This document shows positions 20,733 through 21,171 of a stretch of 21,171 nt of DNA, in pieces. The stretch's first letter is position 1; each line of letters begins with the position of its first letter. The stretch spans positions 1 to 21,171 of the IMG/VR virus record IMGVR_UViG_3300028569_000199; one strand, written 5' to 3'. The DNA is from a virus. Under the pieces are notes generated by a model, which worked only from the letters and a program-made list of their open reading frames with translations, was not told the origin of the DNA and did no database searches. The position numbers and the translations under genes are program-made.

Positions 20733-21171
20733 ATGGCGCAAGAAATTTTAAACAATAGAGAATCTTTATTTACAATAAGAACCAAAATAAATTCAAATTT
20801 TCAAGAATTGTTTGAAAATATTTCTGATATAATGGACGAAATACAGCAAATTAAAAATAATATTAATAATTTGGTAACCCCTACACCAACACCTACTTCG
20901 ACTCCTACACCAACACCTACTTCGACTCCTACTTCGACTCCTACTGAAACACCTACTTCGACTCCTACTGAAACACCTACACCGACACCAACAGAGACCG
21001 AAACACCTACACCAACACCAACTTGTACTCCTACAGAGACTGAAACACCTACACCTACTCCTACTCCTACTCCTACAGAGACCGAAACACCTACTCCTAC
21101 TCCTACAGAGACCGAAACACCTACTCCAACTCCTACAGAGACCGAAACACCTACTCCTACTCCTACAGAGA
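20733..21171 (+). CDS. Thr/Pro-repeat fibre-like virion protein, 3' end outside the window
   Basis: The frame is open from the ATG at 20733 to the window end (146 residues seen). Residues 1-23 contain [16 protein letters not shown], a pattern common at the N-terminus of phage tail or neck fibre proteins. Residues 24-47 look like a short coiled coil ([20 protein letters not shown]). From Thr49 the sequence is Thr/Pro repeat with Ser, Glu and one Cys inserted, and the C-terminal domain lies beyond the window. Placement after gp15-like and TIG-like genes suggests a neck or tail appendage. The stalk repeats closely match those at 3421-3660. Confidence 0.8.
   Translation, partial: MAQEILNNRESLFTIRTKINSNFQELFENISDIMDEIQQIKNNINNLVTPTPTPTSTPTPTPTSTPTSTPTETPTSTPTETPTPTPTETETPTPTPTCTPTETETPTPTPTPTPTETETPTPTPTETETPTPTPTETETPTPTPTE
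20877..21171 (+). repeat. Thr/Pro-coding tandem repeat, ending in a 30-bp unit
   Basis: The tract runs to the window edge. From 21075 a 30-bp unit coding [10 protein letters not shown] occurs three times (21075-21104, 21105-21134, 21135-21164) and a fourth begins at 21165. Copies are nearly identical; only one base differs in the second. ACAGAGACCGAAACACCTAC-type strings are shared with the repeat at 3421. Confidence 0.85.

Overview
The window is a very AT-rich, densely packed segment of a virulent T4-like myovirus genome (contractile-tailed phage). This rests on a run of T4-core homologues recognised by motif and order: UvsY, UvsW, a gp55-type late sigma factor and the gp47 (SbcD/Mre11-type) nuclease in one leftward operon; a gp61-type primase; a probable gp62-type clamp-loader subunit; a GroES/gp31-like co-chaperonin; and a gp15-type tail sheath stabiliser. 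I see no tRNA, integrase, transposase, CRISPR array or intergenic gap above 300 bp. Genes overlap by 4, 8 or 11 bp in many places, and Shine-Dalgarno sequences are mostly absent. The host cannot be named; TTGACA-N17-TATAAT-like promoters argue for a conventional sigma-70 host.

Layout. 1-1665 (+): end of an unknown protein, a small basic protein, and a zincin-like protein whose HExxH motif reads HRFGH. 1608-3225 (-): two related GT-A-type glycosyltransferases. 3280-4131 (+): a mucin-like Thr/Pro-repeat protein with a C-terminal domain. 4165-7615 (-): uvsY-uvsW-55-47 operon. 7616-7898: a 283-bp divergent control region with two similar promoter/G-rich modules. 7899-9642 (+): small tagged protein, Hjc/RecB-like nuclease, tandem zinc-finger protein, unknown. 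9639-10942 (-): probable lysis cassette (pesticin/T4-type lysozyme, two-TM putative holin) after a small tagged protein. 11024-14194 (+): tagged acidic protein, unknown, P-loop kinase-like protein, acidic tagged protein, primase. 14172-15191 (-): two acidic tagged proteins. 15239-19360 (+): third glycosyltransferase, clamp-loader-like protein, GroES-like, Sm-like protein, two unknowns, DinG/XPD-type helicase. 19416-21171 (+): gp15-like protein, TIG-like protein with a Trp-repeat tail, and the start of a second Thr/Pro-repeat fibre-like protein.

Cross-cutting themes worth attention: (1) five or more proteins share an N-terminal amphipathic segment ending in an (L/I/V)-x-E site at residues 18-20, like T4 capsid-targeting peptides cut by the prohead protease; (2) primase and DinG-like helicase share TTGACA-N17-hexamer-N6-ATG, predicting leaderless mRNAs, and the primase promoter carries a 12-bp inverted repeat that includes the start codon; (3) an ATAAGTAA element, close to the T4 late promoter TATAAATA, lies just upstream of four genes; (4) mucin-like repeat proteins sit beside glycosyltransferases, suggesting glycosylated virion fibres.
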